Below are positions 9,301 to 21,206 of a DNA stretch of 64,000 nucleotides, one piece after another. Made by a program: the position numbers and the translations under genes. Numbering within the stretch: position 1 is the stretch's first letter; each line of letters begins with the position of its first letter. The notes beneath the pieces are model-generated. The model did not search any database. It saw only the letters and a list, made by a program, of their open reading frames with translations, and had not been told where the DNA came from. Source of the DNA: Acidobacteriota bacterium (lineage in GTDB: Bacteria > Acidobacteriota > Thermoanaerobaculia > Multivoradales > JAHZIX01); NCBI GenBank assembly GCA_034211275.1, contig JAXHTF010000009.1:1-64000 (forward strand), written 5' to 3'.

Positions 9301-9611
9301 GGTGCGTTCCCGCGGCGTGATGGAGAAGTGCACTTACTGCGTGCAGCGCATCACCAACGCGCGGATCGACGCCGAGGTGGAGGGCCGCCGGGTCGGCGGG
9401 GACGAGATCAAGACCGCCTGCCAGCAGAGCTGCGCGGCGGACGCCATCGTTTTCGGCGATCTCAACCAGGACGACTCCCGGGTCGCCCAATGGAAGGGGT
9501 CACCGCTCAACTACAGCTTGCTCGAGGAGCTGGGCACGCGGCCGAGGACCACCTATCTGGCCAAGCTGCGCAATCCCAACCCAGCGTTGGAATCGGAGGA
9601 GGGGAGCCACG

Positions 9612-9625
<14 letters not shown>
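6392..9625 (+). CDS. actB: Alternative complex III molybdopterin-like/iron-sulfur subunit
   Basis: A 1077 aa protein. An N-terminal ~90-residue extension precedes a Tat-like [17 protein letters not shown] motif near residue 97. A long molybdopterin-oxidoreductase-like domain follows; in ActB this lacks the cofactor. A C-terminal ferredoxin domain (about 835-1000) has the clusters [35 protein letters not shown] and CTYCVQ...CQQSC, as expected for 3x[4Fe-4S] plus [3Fe-4S]. It passes electrons towards ActA and docks on the NrfD-like ActC. A ggggag ribosome-binding site precedes the ATG. The 3' end overlaps actC by 14 bp. Confidence 0.93.
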
Positions 9626-10990
<1,365 letters not shown>

Positions 10991-10991
<1 letters not shown>

Positions 10992-11539
10992 TGCACGCGG
11001 CTCAGGAGATCCCCAGGGTCTACGGCCTGATGGCGGAGTTCGACACCGCCGACGAGCTGGTCGAGGCCTGTCACCAAAGTCATGAGGCCGGCTACCGCAA
11101 GCTGGACGCCTACTCGCCGTTCCCGGTGGAGGAGGCCTCCCACGCCCTCGGTCATGACAAGAGCCCGATGCCCCTGTTGGTGCTGTTGGGCGGAATCGTG
11201 GGCTTTTTCACCGGCTTCGGCCTGCAGTACATCACCTCGGTGTTCGTCTACCCGATGAATATCGGCGGCCGGCCGTTCAACAGCTGGCCGGCGTTCATTC
11301 CGGTGACCTTCGAGGTGACCATCCTCATCGCCGGTGTCACGGCGGTGGTGGGAATGCTGGCGGTCAACGGCCTGCCCCGGCCTTACCATCCGGTGTTCAA
11401 CCTCGAGGCTTTCAAGCGGGCGTCGCGGGATCGCTTCTTCCTCTGCATCGAAGCCGAGGATCCGCAGTACGACCGCCAGGGGACCGAGGAGTTCCTGCGC
11501 AGCCTGAATCCCAGGGAGGTTTCAGAAGTTGAGAACTAG
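10991..11539 (+). CDS. actD: Alternative complex III subunit ActD (DUF3341)
   Basis: A 182 aa protein starting at the ATG that overlaps the actC stop. It opens with VYGLMAEFDTADELVEACHQ, a soluble ferredoxin-like fold, followed by the DAYSPFPVEE motif conserved in DUF3341, two transmembrane helices (about 58-80 and 105-128) and a short cytoplasmic tail ending EEFLRSLNPREVSEVEN. ActD is a structural subunit with no cofactor that packs against ActC/ActF. It overlaps actE by 11 bp. Confidence 0.9.
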
Positions 11540-12368
11540 AAACACCAACGCCCGCGTCCGGCTTTCCCGGCGCCTGGGTGTCGTGGGCCTGGCTCTGTGT
11601 CTGACGGCGGCGGTGGGCTGTCGTCAGGACATGCACGATCAGGCCAAATACGAGGCTCTGGAGGCCAGCACCTTCTACGCCGACGGCAAAGCCGCCCGCG
11701 ATCTGGTGCCCAACACCGTGCCCCGCGGCTTCCTGCGCGCCGATCAGGCCTATTACACCGGCCTCGATGCCTCCGGCCAGGGGATTCCCGGCTTTCCCAT
11801 GGACACCCTCAAGGCCAATTGGGGTGGCAATGCGGACGAGCTCAGCGATCAGGAGTTCACCCGCGTCGTGCTGCGCCGCGGCCAGCAGCGCTACGGCATG
11901 TTCTGCACCCCCTGTCACGGACGGGTGGGGGCCGGAAACGGCATGATCGTCCAGCGCGGATTCAAAGTGCCCACGTCGTTCCATGACGAGCGGCTCCGTA
12001 CCTCGCCGCCGGGCTACTTCTACAACGTGATGACCGAAGGCTTCGGGCAGATGTCCAGCTATGCCCGGCAGATCACGCCGGAAGACCGCTGGGCCATCGC
12101 GGCCTATGTGCGGACGCTGCAATTCAGCCAGTCGGTGCGCACGGCGGATCTCAATCCCTCGGACCTGCAGCGGCTGGATGAGCCGCCCGCCGCCGACGAC
12201 CACGGCGCCGGTGGCCATGGTGCCGCCGGCTCTGATTCCGGGGGGCACGGTGCCGCCGGGGGTGATCATGGCGCGGCGGGGGATCCTGCCGCCGAGGACC
12301 CGACCGCCGGTAATCACGGTGGCGACCACCAAACTGATGCCCAGGCGGGCGTTCCTGCGGGGGAGTAA
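11529..12368 (+). CDS. actE: Alternative complex III monoheme cytochrome c lipoprotein
   Basis: A 279 aa protein with a TTG start at 11529, inside the end of actD. The signal peptide ends in a lipobox-like LTAAVGC (about residues 29-35). A single CTPCHG heme c site near residue 129 lies in a class I cytochrome c domain, with a late GQMSSYARQI segment supplying the distal methionine. This is the ActE pattern. The C-terminal ~60 residues form a low-complexity, histidine/glycine-rich tail with repeated HGAAGG units, unusual for the family and possibly metal-binding. The TAATG junction couples it to actF. Confidence 0.88.
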   Translation: MRTRNTNARVRLSRRLGVVGLALCLTAAVGCRQDMHDQAKYEALEASTFYADGKAARDLVPNTVPRGFLRADQAYYTGLDASGQGIPGFPMDTLKANWGGNADELSDQEFTRVVLRRGQQRYGMFCTPCHGRVGAGNGMIVQRGFKVPTSFHDERLRTSPPGYFYNVMTEGFGQMSSYARQITPEDRWAIAAYVRTLQFSQSVRTADLNPSDLQRLDEPPAADDHGAGGHGAAGSDSGGHGAAGGDHGAAGDPAAEDPTAGNHGGDHQTDAQAGVPAGE

Positions 12369-13561
12369 TGAGCCAGTCAAGCATCGATCTGACCGCGGAG
12401 AACTTCCAGGCGCCCAAATCCCTGGACCGGATCCAGATGGTCGCGTTGGTGGTGGGCATCGTCGGCGTTGCTGCCGCCGTCTTCGGCTACACCCAGAACC
12501 CGGACCAATTCTTCCGCTCTTACCTCAAGGCCTACGTCTTCTGGCTGAGCATCCCCCTCGGCTGCCTGGGCTTCCTGATGCTGCAGCATCTCTCCCAGGG
12601 TGCCTGGGGGCTGATCCCGCGCCGCCTCAACGAGGCCGCCGGCGCCACGCTGCTGTTGTTGGCGCCTCTGTTCATCCCCATCTGGTTCGGCCTGGAGAAT
12701 ATCTTCGCCTGGGCCCGCCCGGAGGTGATGGCGGAGAACCACCTCATCGCCAAGAAGGCGTGGTACCTGGATCCCGAGTTCTTCCTCCTGCGGGTGGTGA
12801 TCTACTTCGCCGTCTGGTTGTTGCTCACCTTCGCCCTGCGGCGGCAGTCGAATCGCCAGGACAAGGGAGCGACGAAGCAGCAGATTCACACCATGCGCAA
12901 CATCAGCGGGCCGGGTCTGGTGGTCTTCGTGGCCCTCGCCACGTTCGTCGCCGTGGACTTCCTGATGTCCATTGACGCCGAGTACTACTCGAGCATCTAC
13001 GGTGCCTACTTCCTGATCTCCTGCGCCATCGCCGGGATGGCCTTCCTGATCCTGATGGAGAGCCATCTGGTGCAGCGCGAGCCCATGGCGCCGGTGCTCA
13101 CCAAGCGCATTTTCCACGACCAGGGCAAGCTGCTGCTGGCCTTCACCATGGTGTGGGCGTACTTCTGCGTCTCCCAATTCCTCATCACCTGGCAGGGCAA
13201 CCTGCCGGAAGAGGTCAAGTGGTACGAGCACCGCTTCGCCGGCGGCTGGGATTATGTTGCCGTCGCCCTGGCCCTGACCCACTTCGCACTGCCCTTCCTG
13301 CTGCTGCTGTCGCGGCCGCTGAAGCGCAACAATCGGACTCTGTCGGTGGTTGCGGTGCTGCTGCTGGTGGTGCATTGGATGGACTACCAGTGGCAGGTGG
13401 CGCCGCACTTCCACCACCACGCGACGGTGTCCTGGATCGACTTCGCCACCATGGCCGGCATCGGTGGGCTGTGGCTGTGGTTCTTCGTGCTGTTGTTCAA
13501 GCGCCGCCCCATCCTGTCGTACAACGACCCCTATCTGCCGGAGGCCCTCGACCATGCATGA
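12368..13561 (+). CDS. actF: Alternative complex III second NrfD-like membrane subunit
   Basis: A 397 aa polytopic protein with about ten helices, starting at the ATG overlapping the actE stop. Features include FWLSIPLGCLGFLMLQHLSQGAWG near the N-terminus, LLLLAPLFIPIWFGLENIFAW and a late VLLLVVHWMDYQW segment, all typical of ActF, the second NrfD-like subunit. It is thought to help form the proton path or stabilise the complex rather than bind quinol. The next gene starts inside its last codons. Confidence 0.9.
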   Translation: MSQSSIDLTAENFQAPKSLDRIQMVALVVGIVGVAAAVFGYTQNPDQFFRSYLKAYVFWLSIPLGCLGFLMLQHLSQGAWGLIPRRLNEAAGATLLLLAPLFIPIWFGLENIFAWARPEVMAENHLIAKKAWYLDPEFFLLRVVIYFAVWLLLTFALRRQSNRQDKGATKQQIHTMRNISGPGLVVFVALATFVAVDFLMSIDAEYYSSIYGAYFLISCAIAGMAFLILMESHLVQREPMAPVLTKRIFHDQGKLLLAFTMVWAYFCVSQFLITWQGNLPEEVKWYEHRFAGGWDYVAVALALTHFALPFLLLLSRPLKRNNRTLSVVAVLLLVVHWMDYQWQVAPHFHHHATVSWIDFATMAGIGGLWLWFFVLLFKRRPILSYNDPYLPEALDHA

Positions 13562-14066
13562 CTCACACACCGGGTCCAGCACCGAAGTCTTCGACGGCGA
13601 GATCAGCTATAAGCAGATCATCCAGTTCATGGCCTACCTGCTAGTCCTCACCGCCATCACCTTCGTTCTCATGTGGTGGATGCTCGAGGGCATGCGGAGC
13701 CGGCTGGCGAGCAACGACCCTGCTCCGTCGCCGATTCCGGAAGCCAACCAACCGCCGGAGTCGCCGGGGCCGCAGCTGCAATTCTTCCCGCCGGTGGCGG
13801 ATATCGACCGGCTGCACGCCTGGGAAGACGAGCGCCTCGAGTCCTACGCCTGGGAGAACGAGGAAGCCGGCGTCGCACGCATTCCCATCGAGCGCGCCAT
13901 GGAGATCATGGCCGAGCGTGGCCTGCCCCGAGCGGGCGAGGTGGACGACGTGAGCGCTGAGCTCTTCGGGGATCGGGCGGAGATGGCCACGGAGGTTTCC
14001 GGGGCCGGCGCCTCTTCTTCGGACGAAGGGGACGCTGCCCCAGAGAGCGGGGGTAGCGCTCAGTGA
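13554..14066 (+). CDS. Small membrane-anchored protein of the act/cta operon
   Basis: A 170 aa protein from ATG 13554, which overlaps the actF stop by 8 bp. An N-terminal segment with one transmembrane helix (about 22-44, YLLVLTAITFVLMWWMLEG) precedes a soluble part with the motif RLESYAWENEEAGVARIPIERAMEIMAERGLP. Proteins with this IPI..AM..(I/M)..(R/K)GLP signature are, from general knowledge, common beside cytochrome oxidase and SCO genes in several phyla, with no assigned biochemical role. The tail is acidic and low-complexity. It could be an assembly factor or small subunit. The stop overlaps the SCO start. Confidence 0.7.
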   Translation: MHDSHTGSSTEVFDGEISYKQIIQFMAYLLVLTAITFVLMWWMLEGMRSRLASNDPAPSPIPEANQPPESPGPQLQFFPPVADIDRLHAWEDERLESYAWENEEAGVARIPIERAMEIMAERGLPRAGEVDDVSAELFGDRAEMATEVSGAGASSSDEGDAAPESGGSAQ

Positions 14067-14962
14067 TCCGTCGCCTTCTCATCGCGCTGGTGCTGGTGAC
14101 GCTCGTCGTCGCCCTGCCCACCGTTGCCCAGCCGGCGCAGCCGGCGGCCAGCCGCGCGACCACCCCTGCCGACGCCCGCCAGGCGACTGCCAGCCAGATG
14201 CCGCCGGAGCTGCAAGGGGTGGGCTTTGAGCAGCGGCTGGGAGAGAGCCTGCCGTTGGATGCCCGGTTTACCGATGAAAGTGGCGTAGCGGTGACCCTCG
14301 GGGAGTACTTCGACGACCGCCCGGTGGTGTTGGCGCTGGTCTATTATGATTGCCCGATGCTCTGCGGGCTGGTGCTCAACGGCATGGCGTCGAGCCTCAA
14401 GGCGGTGGAGCTGACCCCCGGTGAGGACTTCGAAATCGTCGTGCTGAGCATCGACCCGGGGGAGACGCCGGAGATGGCGATGGAGGCCAAGACCAGCACC
14501 GTCGAGCGCTATGGCAAGGCCGACACCGCCGGCGGCTGGCATTTCCTCACCGGTGAAGAGGAAGAGATCCGCCGCGTGGCGGACGCCGCGGGCTTCACCT
14601 ACCGCTACGACTCGCGCACGGATCTCTACGTGCACGCCGGAGGCCTCTTGCTGGCCACCGCCGACGGGCGTGCGGCACGTTACTTCTACGGGGTGGAGTA
14701 TCCACCTCGCGACGTTCGCCTCGGCTTGGTCGAGGCGTCGGACAACCGCATCGGCTCGCCGGTGGATCGGGTTCTGCTGTTCTGCTTCCAATACGATCCT
14801 TCCACCGGCAAGTACAGCGCTGCAGTCCTCAACCTGATCCGCGCCGGGGGCTTCTTGACCCTGCTGGTGCTGGGCCTGCTCATCGGTCGCATGATCCTGC
14901 GTGAGCGGCGCCAGCGTCCGAGGTCGGACAACACCGCCAAAAGCAACCTAGGAACAGCCTGA
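14063..14962 (+). CDS. SCO1/SenC-type copper chaperone
   Basis: A 299 aa protein with a GTG start overlapping the previous TGA. It has a signal peptide (about 1-22), a thioredoxin-like domain with the copper-binding CPMLC motif (CxxxC) in YYDCPMLCGLVLNGM, and the partner histidine in DLYVHAGGLLLA. A C-terminal transmembrane helix (about 258-280) with a basic tail anchors it, which is unusual because most SCO proteins are anchored at the N-terminus. Sitting just before ctaC, it most likely delivers copper to the CuA site. A second SCO of usual topology lies at 20418. Confidence 0.88.
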   Translation: MIRRLLIALVLVTLVVALPTVAQPAQPAASRATTPADARQATASQMPPELQGVGFEQRLGESLPLDARFTDESGVAVTLGEYFDDRPVVLALVYYDCPMLCGLVLNGMASSLKAVELTPGEDFEIVVLSIDPGETPEMAMEAKTSTVERYGKADTAGGWHFLTGEEEEIRRVADAAGFTYRYDSRTDLYVHAGGLLLATADGRAARYFYGVEYPPRDVRLGLVEASDNRIGSPVDRVLLFCFQYDPSTGKYSAAVLNLIRAGGFLTLLVLGLLIGRMILRERRQRPRSDNTAKSNLGTA

Positions 14963-14963
14963 C

Positions 14964-15965
14964 ATGGACATCTTCGAGAATTTGCCTCTGTTCCCCGAGG
15001 CGGCCTCCACGGTCGCCGGCAAGGTGGACGCCCTATACTTCTTCGGCATCTTTTTGTCGGCGTTCTTCTCCCTGGGCATCGCCATTGTCCTGGTGGCCTT
15101 CGCCATCAAGTACCGGCGCCGGTCGGAGGATGCCTTTGGCGTGCCGGAGAAGACCTCGACGCCGCTGGAGATCACCTGGTCGGTGATTCCGCTGATCATC
15201 AGCCTCTTCCTCTTCGCCTGGGGAGTCCATGTCTTCCTGCAGCTCAATCGGGTGCCACCGGATGCGGTGGAGTACACGGCGGTGGGCAAGCAGTGGATGT
15301 GGAAGTTCAAGCATCCGGAAGGGAACCGCGAGATCAACGATCTGCACATCCCGGTGAACACGAAGATCGTCATGAAGATGACCTCCGAGGACGTCATCCA
15401 CAGCTTCTTCGTCCCCGCCTTCCGCGTCAAACAGGATGTGCTGCCGGGGCGCTACACCACCGTCTGGTTCGAAGCCACCAAGCCCGGCGTCTACCACCTC
15501 TTCTGCACCGAATTCTGCGGTGCCGAGCACGCGCAGATGATCGGCAAGGTCTACGTCATGGAGCAAGGCGACTACGAGGCCTGGCTCGGCGGCCGAGAGC
15601 CCGGTGAGACGGTAGCCTCCGGCGAGGAACTGTTCCAGAATCTGGCCTGCATCACCTGCCATCGTGGCGACTCCGGTTCCCGGGGCCCGCTGCTGGCGGG
15701 ATTGGACGGCGGCGAGGTGCAGCTGGCGGACGGCCGTACCCTGCAGCGCGACGACGAATACCTGCGCGAGTCGATCCTCAATCCTCGGGCCAAGATCGTT
15801 CAGGGCTACGACGCCCTGATGCCTTCCTACCAGGGGCAGATCACCGAGGAGCAGCTGATGGCCTTGATTCGCTACGTCAAAGAGCTCAACCAAACGTCGG
15901 ATGAAGCCGACGCAGTGACCACCGCGGCGGTGGCGGACGACGCTGGTGCCGCCGAAGAGGGATAG
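14964..15965 (+). CDS. ctaC: Cytochrome c oxidase subunit II with fused cytochrome c (caa3 type)
   Basis: A 333 aa protein with two N-terminal helices (about 25-50 and 68-92) and a cupredoxin domain with the CuA site [16 protein letters not shown]-terminal cytochrome c domain has CITCHRG and a late MPSYQGQI methionine. The fusion defines caa3 oxidases, in which the covalent cytochrome accepts electrons from alternative complex III. The start lies 1 bp after the SCO stop. No signal peptide cleavage site or lipobox is evident. Confidence 0.93.
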   Translation: MDIFENLPLFPEAASTVAGKVDALYFFGIFLSAFFSLGIAIVLVAFAIKYRRRSEDAFGVPEKTSTPLEITWSVIPLIISLFLFAWGVHVFLQLNRVPPDAVEYTAVGKQWMWKFKHPEGNREINDLHIPVNTKIVMKMTSEDVIHSFFVPAFRVKQDVLPGRYTTVWFEATKPGVYHLFCTEFCGAEHAQMIGKVYVMEQGDYEAWLGGREPGETVASGEELFQNLACITCHRGDSGSRGPLLAGLDGGEVQLADGRTLQRDDEYLRESILNPRAKIVQGYDALMPSYQGQITEEQLMALIRYVKELNQTSDEADAVTTAAVADDAGAAEEG

Positions 15966-15969
15966 AAGA

Positions 15970-17587
<1,618 letters not shown>

Positions 17588-17595
<8 letters not shown>

Positions 17596-18310
17596 CGCCC
17601 ACGCCGGTCTTTTCCATCACTTCGATTCCTACGAGCAGCAGCGCCAGTCTGCCTCGTTGGGGATGTGGCTGTTCATCGCCCAGGAGATCATGTTCTTCGG
17701 TGGTCTATTCACCGCCTACTTGGTCTACCGGCTGAGCAACCCCGCGATCTTCGCCGTCGCCAGCTCGGAGCTGGAGATCAAATGGGGCGGGATCAACACC
17801 GCCGTTCTGATCCTCAGCTCGCTGACCATGGCGCTGGCGGTGCGTATGGCGCAGCTGGGCAAGGCGAAGAAGATCGTCGCCTTCCTGGTCGCCACGCTCA
17901 TCCTCGGCGGCACTTTCGTGGGCATCAAGTACATCGAGTATTCGGGGAAGTGGGAGCACCACCTGGTTCCCGGTGAAAACTTCAGCTTTCATCTCACGGA
18001 GAAAGAGATCGGGGCCCTGGAGTACGCCGGATACGACCTGAGCGACCCCAAGGACTACCATCACGTGCAGTCCCGGGCGGAGCTCTTCTTCTCCATCTAC
18101 TTCGCCATGACCGGCCTCCACGCGCTCCACATGCTCATCGGCATGGGCATCCTCATCTGGCTGATCAAGCCGGCATGGCGAGGCAAGTACGATGGCAACA
18201 ATCACAACTTTGTCGAAGGCTTCGGACTGTACTGGCATTTCGTCGATATCGTCTGGATCTTCCTGTTCCCGCTGCTCTATCTGCTGGGACGGCATTTGCC
18301 CCACGCTTAG
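17588..18310 (+). CDS. ctaE: Cytochrome c oxidase subunit III
   Basis: 240 aa with a TTG start at 17588, chosen because an ideal AAGGAGG lies at 17575-17581 and because upstream codons translate to an arginine-rich shadow of ctaD. Family motifs are [43 protein letters not shown] and [21 protein letters not shown]. It stabilises subunit I and the proton pump. The helix III-IV loop ([13 protein letters not shown] to DPKDYHHV) is longer than in mitochondrial COX3. It overlaps ctaD by 8 bp. Confidence 0.93.
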
Positions 18311-18326
18311 ACGCGAGCCGTAATCG

Positions 18327-18367
18327 AAGAGCCCTGAAACTGGAAAGAGCCTAAAACTGGAAAGAGG
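18327..18367 (+). repeat. 17-bp tandem duplication between ctaE and ctaF
   Basis: Units aagagccctgaaactgg (18327-18343) and aaagagcctaaaactgg (18344-18360), then a partial third copy aaagagg (18361-18367) that also provides the ribosome-binding site of ctaF. The duplication spaces the two genes by 64 bp in an otherwise overlapping operon. Confidence 0.65.
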
Positions 18368-18374
18368 ATCCGCC

Positions 18375-18677
18375 ATGTCCGTGCACATTTCACCCACCAG
18401 CACCTACTTGAAGGTGTTCTTCGCCCTCCTCGTGCTCACCGCCCTGACGGTGTGGGTGGCGTTCTTCGATTTCGGCGCCCTCAACGACGTCATCGCGTTG
18501 GGCATCGCCCTGATCAAAGCCACCATCGTGGTGCTCTTCTTCATGCACGTGAAGTGGGGCACTGGTTTGATCAAGCTGGTGGTGGCCTCCGGCGTGGTGT
18601 GGCTGCTGGTCCTCTTCGCCTTCACCCTGTCGGACTACCTGACCCGGGCGATGCTCTACACGGCACCTCCCATCTAG
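18375..18677 (+). CDS. ctaF: Cytochrome c oxidase subunit IV (CtaF-like)
   Basis: A 100 aa protein with three hydrophobic helices and the family pattern YLKVFFALLVLTALTVWVAF...LGIALIKATIVVLFFMHVKW. This small subunit supports assembly of bacterial caa3/aa3 oxidases. The start follows an aaagagga ribosome-binding site created by the local tandem repeat. It is the last gene before a strong hairpin terminator, so it closes the act-sco-cta operon. Confidence 0.88.
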   Translation: MSVHISPTSTYLKVFFALLVLTALTVWVAFFDFGALNDVIALGIALIKATIVVLFFMHVKWGTGLIKLVVASGVVWLLVLFAFTLSDYLTRAMLYTAPPI

Positions 18678-18770
18678 AGCTGCCGGTCTAGGGCCGCGGG
18701 TTGCTGTGTGCCGCCTGCAATCGGTGGCTTTGGAAGCCCGAGCCCTACAGAGCCTGCCGGCCCCCGCTTC

Positions 18771-18812
18771 TGGCTCGACCGCTCTCGCAGCGCGTCGAGC
18801 CAAAGCCTTTTT
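18771..18812 (+). terminator. Rho-independent terminator of the act/cta operon
   Basis: Perfect 9-bp arms tggctcgac (18771-18779) and gtcgagcca (18794-18802) enclose a further cgct/agcg stem, and a run of five T follows at 18808-18812. It lies between ctaF and the next gene, only 6 bp before that gene's start codon. Confidence 0.65.
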
Positions 18813-18818
18813 GAGCCC

Positions 18819-19376
18819 ATGAAACCCAACGAATCCCTCCTCGATCTCCTCCTCGAAGCCCAGATCTTGGATCGGGTGCCGCGGAGCGGCTATTTTCTGC
18901 GCGGAGTGCCGGAAGGGGAGAGCGTCACCGAGCACAGCTGGCATGTGCTCTTCTTGGTTTGGGTGTTGGGCAGTCGGGTGCCGAATCTCGATCTCCAGCG
19001 AGCGATGGAGATCGCTCTGGTCCATGACCTGGCAGAGGTTCGCATGGGGGATTTGCCCCGCACCGCCACCCGGTATTTCGACGACGGGGCCAAGGCCCGG
19101 GCGGAGACCGCTGCCCTGGCCGACATTCTGGCGCCGCTGCCGGCGGAGAGCCGCGAGCTCTTCGACGAGTACAACGCCGCCGCCTCCCCCGAAGCACGGC
19201 TGGTCAAGGCCTGCGACAAGCTTCAGCTGATGATCAAGGTGCTGGCCTACGAGGGATGGGGATCCCGGGGGCTGGAAGAGTTTTGGCACAACCCCGCCAA
19301 TTTCCCCAACGACGAGTTCGATTCGGTGGCGGAGGTGGTCGCTGCTCTCCGGGCGCGTCGGGAGCAACAGGCCTGA
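18819..19376 (+). CDS. HD-domain phosphohydrolase (YfbR/HDDC2-like)
   Basis: 185 aa from the ATG at 18819; the frame is open upstream only through the terminator. Metal-binding residues appear in order: ESVTEHSWHV (first His), ALVHDLAEVRMGD (HD pair) and ACDKLQ (final Asp). This is the compact HD fold of 5'-deoxynucleotidases such as YfbR and human HDDC2, which hydrolyse nucleoside monophosphates. There is no clear Shine-Dalgarno because the start lies just behind the terminator T-run, so expression may be low or leaderless. The physiological substrate is not certain. Confidence 0.8.
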   Translation: MKPNESLLDLLLEAQILDRVPRSGYFLRGVPEGESVTEHSWHVLFLVWVLGSRVPNLDLQRAMEIALVHDLAEVRMGDLPRTATRYFDDGAKARAETAALADILAPLPAESRELFDEYNAAASPEARLVKACDKLQLMIKVLAYEGWGSRGLEEFWHNPANFPNDEFDSVAEVVAALRARREQQA

Positions 19377-19476
19377 GTCACCGCCGAGCCCCGGCCGGGA
19401 TCGGATAGACTACAGAGCGGCGTAGCCTGGAGGCAGGTCGCGTCGTCGCGCAAGAATCAAGGGAAGGAATCCCATC

Positions 19477-20412
19477 ATGCAACCAGGTGAATCCATCGAG
19501 GCCCACGCCGTACCCGCGGAAAGCGTCGCCCAATCCGTGACAGAGCACTCCGCGAGCCTCTTCGCAGACCTCTCTGAGCTCACGCGATTGCGCCTCAACA
19601 TGATGGTGGTGCTCACCACCGCCATCGGCTTTGCCATGGCGGTGGGGGACTCCTTCCCGGTGATCCTCTTCCTGCACACGGTCATCGGCACCACTCTGGT
19701 AGCCGCCTCGTCCTCCGCCCTCAATCAGGTGCTCGAGCGGGATGTGGACGCGCGCATGCGGCGTACCGCCAATCGCCCCATTCCCTCCGGCCGGATCAGT
19801 CCGGACACCGCCCTGGCGGTGGGCGTGGGCATCGCCATCCTGGGGCTGGTGCAGCTGACCTTCGCGGTCAACGCCCTCACCGCGCTCTTGGGGGCCGCAA
19901 CGCTGGCGGGCTATCTTTTCGTCTACACGCCCCTCAAGCGGGTCAGCTCCCTGGCGACGGTGATCGGCGCGGTGCCGGGAGCCATTCCCCCGGTGATGGG
20001 GTGGACCGCTCTGCGGGGTGAGATCGGCGCCGAGGCGCTGGTGCTCTTCACCATCCTCTTTCTCTGGCAGCTGCCCCATTTTCTGGCCATCGCCTGGGTC
20101 TATCGCAGCGACTACGCCCGGGGTGGTCTTCCCATGCTGCCGGTGGTGGATCCCCAGGGTTCCCTGACCTCCCGCCAGATGGTGCTCTACTGCTCCGCGC
20201 TGCTGCCGGTGAGCCTGCTGCCGACGGTGGTCGGGCTCACCGGGCCGGCCTACTTTCTGTGCGCGACGATCCTCGGGCTAATCTACCTAGGCTACAGCTT
20301 CGCCTTCGCCCGGGAGCACTCCAACCAACGGGCTCGCCAGTTGATGCTGGCGTCGGTGCTCTATCTGCCGGCGCTGCTCACGGCGATGATGCTCGATCGC
20401 CTCCTGGGCTAG
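19477..20412 (+). CDS. ctaB: Protoheme IX farnesyltransferase (heme o synthase)
   Basis: 311 aa with about nine helices, the UbiA-type NQVLERDVDARMRRTANRPIPSG motif (NxxxDxxxD) and the late YRSDYARGGLPMLPVVDP segment specific to CtaB. It farnesylates heme b to heme o, the precursor of heme a for the oxidase encoded upstream. A gggaaggaa ribosome-binding site precedes the ATG. The SCO gene follows after 5 bp, so the two form a small cofactor-supply unit next to the cta operon. Confidence 0.92.
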   Translation: MQPGESIEAHAVPAESVAQSVTEHSASLFADLSELTRLRLNMMVVLTTAIGFAMAVGDSFPVILFLHTVIGTTLVAASSSALNQVLERDVDARMRRTANRPIPSGRISPDTALAVGVGIAILGLVQLTFAVNALTALLGAATLAGYLFVYTPLKRVSSLATVIGAVPGAIPPVMGWTALRGEIGAEALVLFTILFLWQLPHFLAIAWVYRSDYARGGLPMLPVVDPQGSLTSRQMVLYCSALLPVSLLPTVVGLTGPAYFLCATILGLIYLGYSFAFAREHSNQRARQLMLASVLYLPALLTAMMLDRLLG

Positions 20413-20417
20413 ATTCC

Positions 20418-21095
20418 ATGACCGAACCGGCGGCGGCCAGCGCGGACCCTCCCGGCGGACCCGGGGAGCCCTCCGGCGACGCCATTCCCTGGCGCCGTGT
20501 CCTTCTCTGGGGTTTGCTGGTAGCGGCCCTGCTGGCGGTGCTGGCCGTGGCGCTGCTGCCCGAAGGCGGCTCGAGCACCGACGCGGAGCTGCCGGTGCTC
20601 GCCGAGGTGCCCGACTTCCAGCTGATCAACCGCGACGGTCGCACCGTCCGCCGTGGAGATCTCCTGGGCCAGCCCTGGATCGCCGACTTCATCTTTACTC
20701 GCTGCGGGGTCAGCTGCCCGGTCATGACCGCTCGCATGGCGCAGATTCAGGAGCAGGTGCCCGCCGGTACCGCCCGCCTGGTCTCGGTATCGGTGGATCC
20801 GACCCACGACCGGCCGCCGGTGCTCCAGGAGTTCGCCGAGCGCTGGGGGGCCCAGGACCACTGGCTCTTCCTCACCGGTGAGGCGGACGCCATCTACCGC
20901 CTCATGCGCGACGGCTTCATGCTCGCTGTCAAGCCGCCCACAACCCCCGAGCAGGCTGCTTCTCCCGAGCCCATCTCCCATAGCACCCGGCTGGTGCTGG
21001 TGGATGCCCAGGGCCGCATTCGCGGCTACTACGATGGCATGACCGCCGGCGACGAGGAGCGGCTGCTGGCAGACCTGGACCGCCTCGCGGACTAG
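20418..21095 (+). CDS. SCO1/SenC-family protein, N-terminally anchored
   Basis: 225 aa from the ATG at 20418. One transmembrane helix (about 28-50) is followed by a thioredoxin-like domain with FIFTRCGVSCPVM (CxxxC copper site) and the histidine in PISHSTRLVLVD. It delivers copper to cytochrome oxidase or acts as a thiol-disulfide reductase. It follows ctaB directly and is the second SCO near the caa3 operon; the first (14063) has a C-terminal anchor. The two may serve different copper sites, but sequence does not show which. Confidence 0.87.
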   Translation: MTEPAAASADPPGGPGEPSGDAIPWRRVLLWGLLVAALLAVLAVALLPEGGSSTDAELPVLAEVPDFQLINRDGRTVRRGDLLGQPWIADFIFTRCGVSCPVMTARMAQIQEQVPAGTARLVSVSVDPTHDRPPVLQEFAERWGAQDHWLFLTGEADAIYRLMRDGFMLAVKPPTTPEQAASPEPISHSTRLVLVDAQGRIRGYYDGMTAGDEERLLADLDRLAD

Positions 21096-21151
21096 GAGCC
21101 TACTGAGAAACTCGCGCCGCTGCCGAGGGCGTAGTAGGCTCGTCGGGTTTT
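21096..21151 (+). terminator. Hairpin terminator after the ctaB-sco pair
   Basis: Perfect 9-bp arms gagcctact (21096-21104) and agtaggctc (21133-21141) begin directly behind the SCO stop codon, with four T at 21148-21151 after a short GC stretch. The loop is long (28 bases, itself GC-rich), so it is a weaker terminator than the one at 18771. Confidence 0.45.
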
Positions 21152-21206
21152 CCCACCCTCCGCCGCCTCGGCGGAGCGAGCCAACGCCACCCTCGGAGAG
21201 CGGAGC

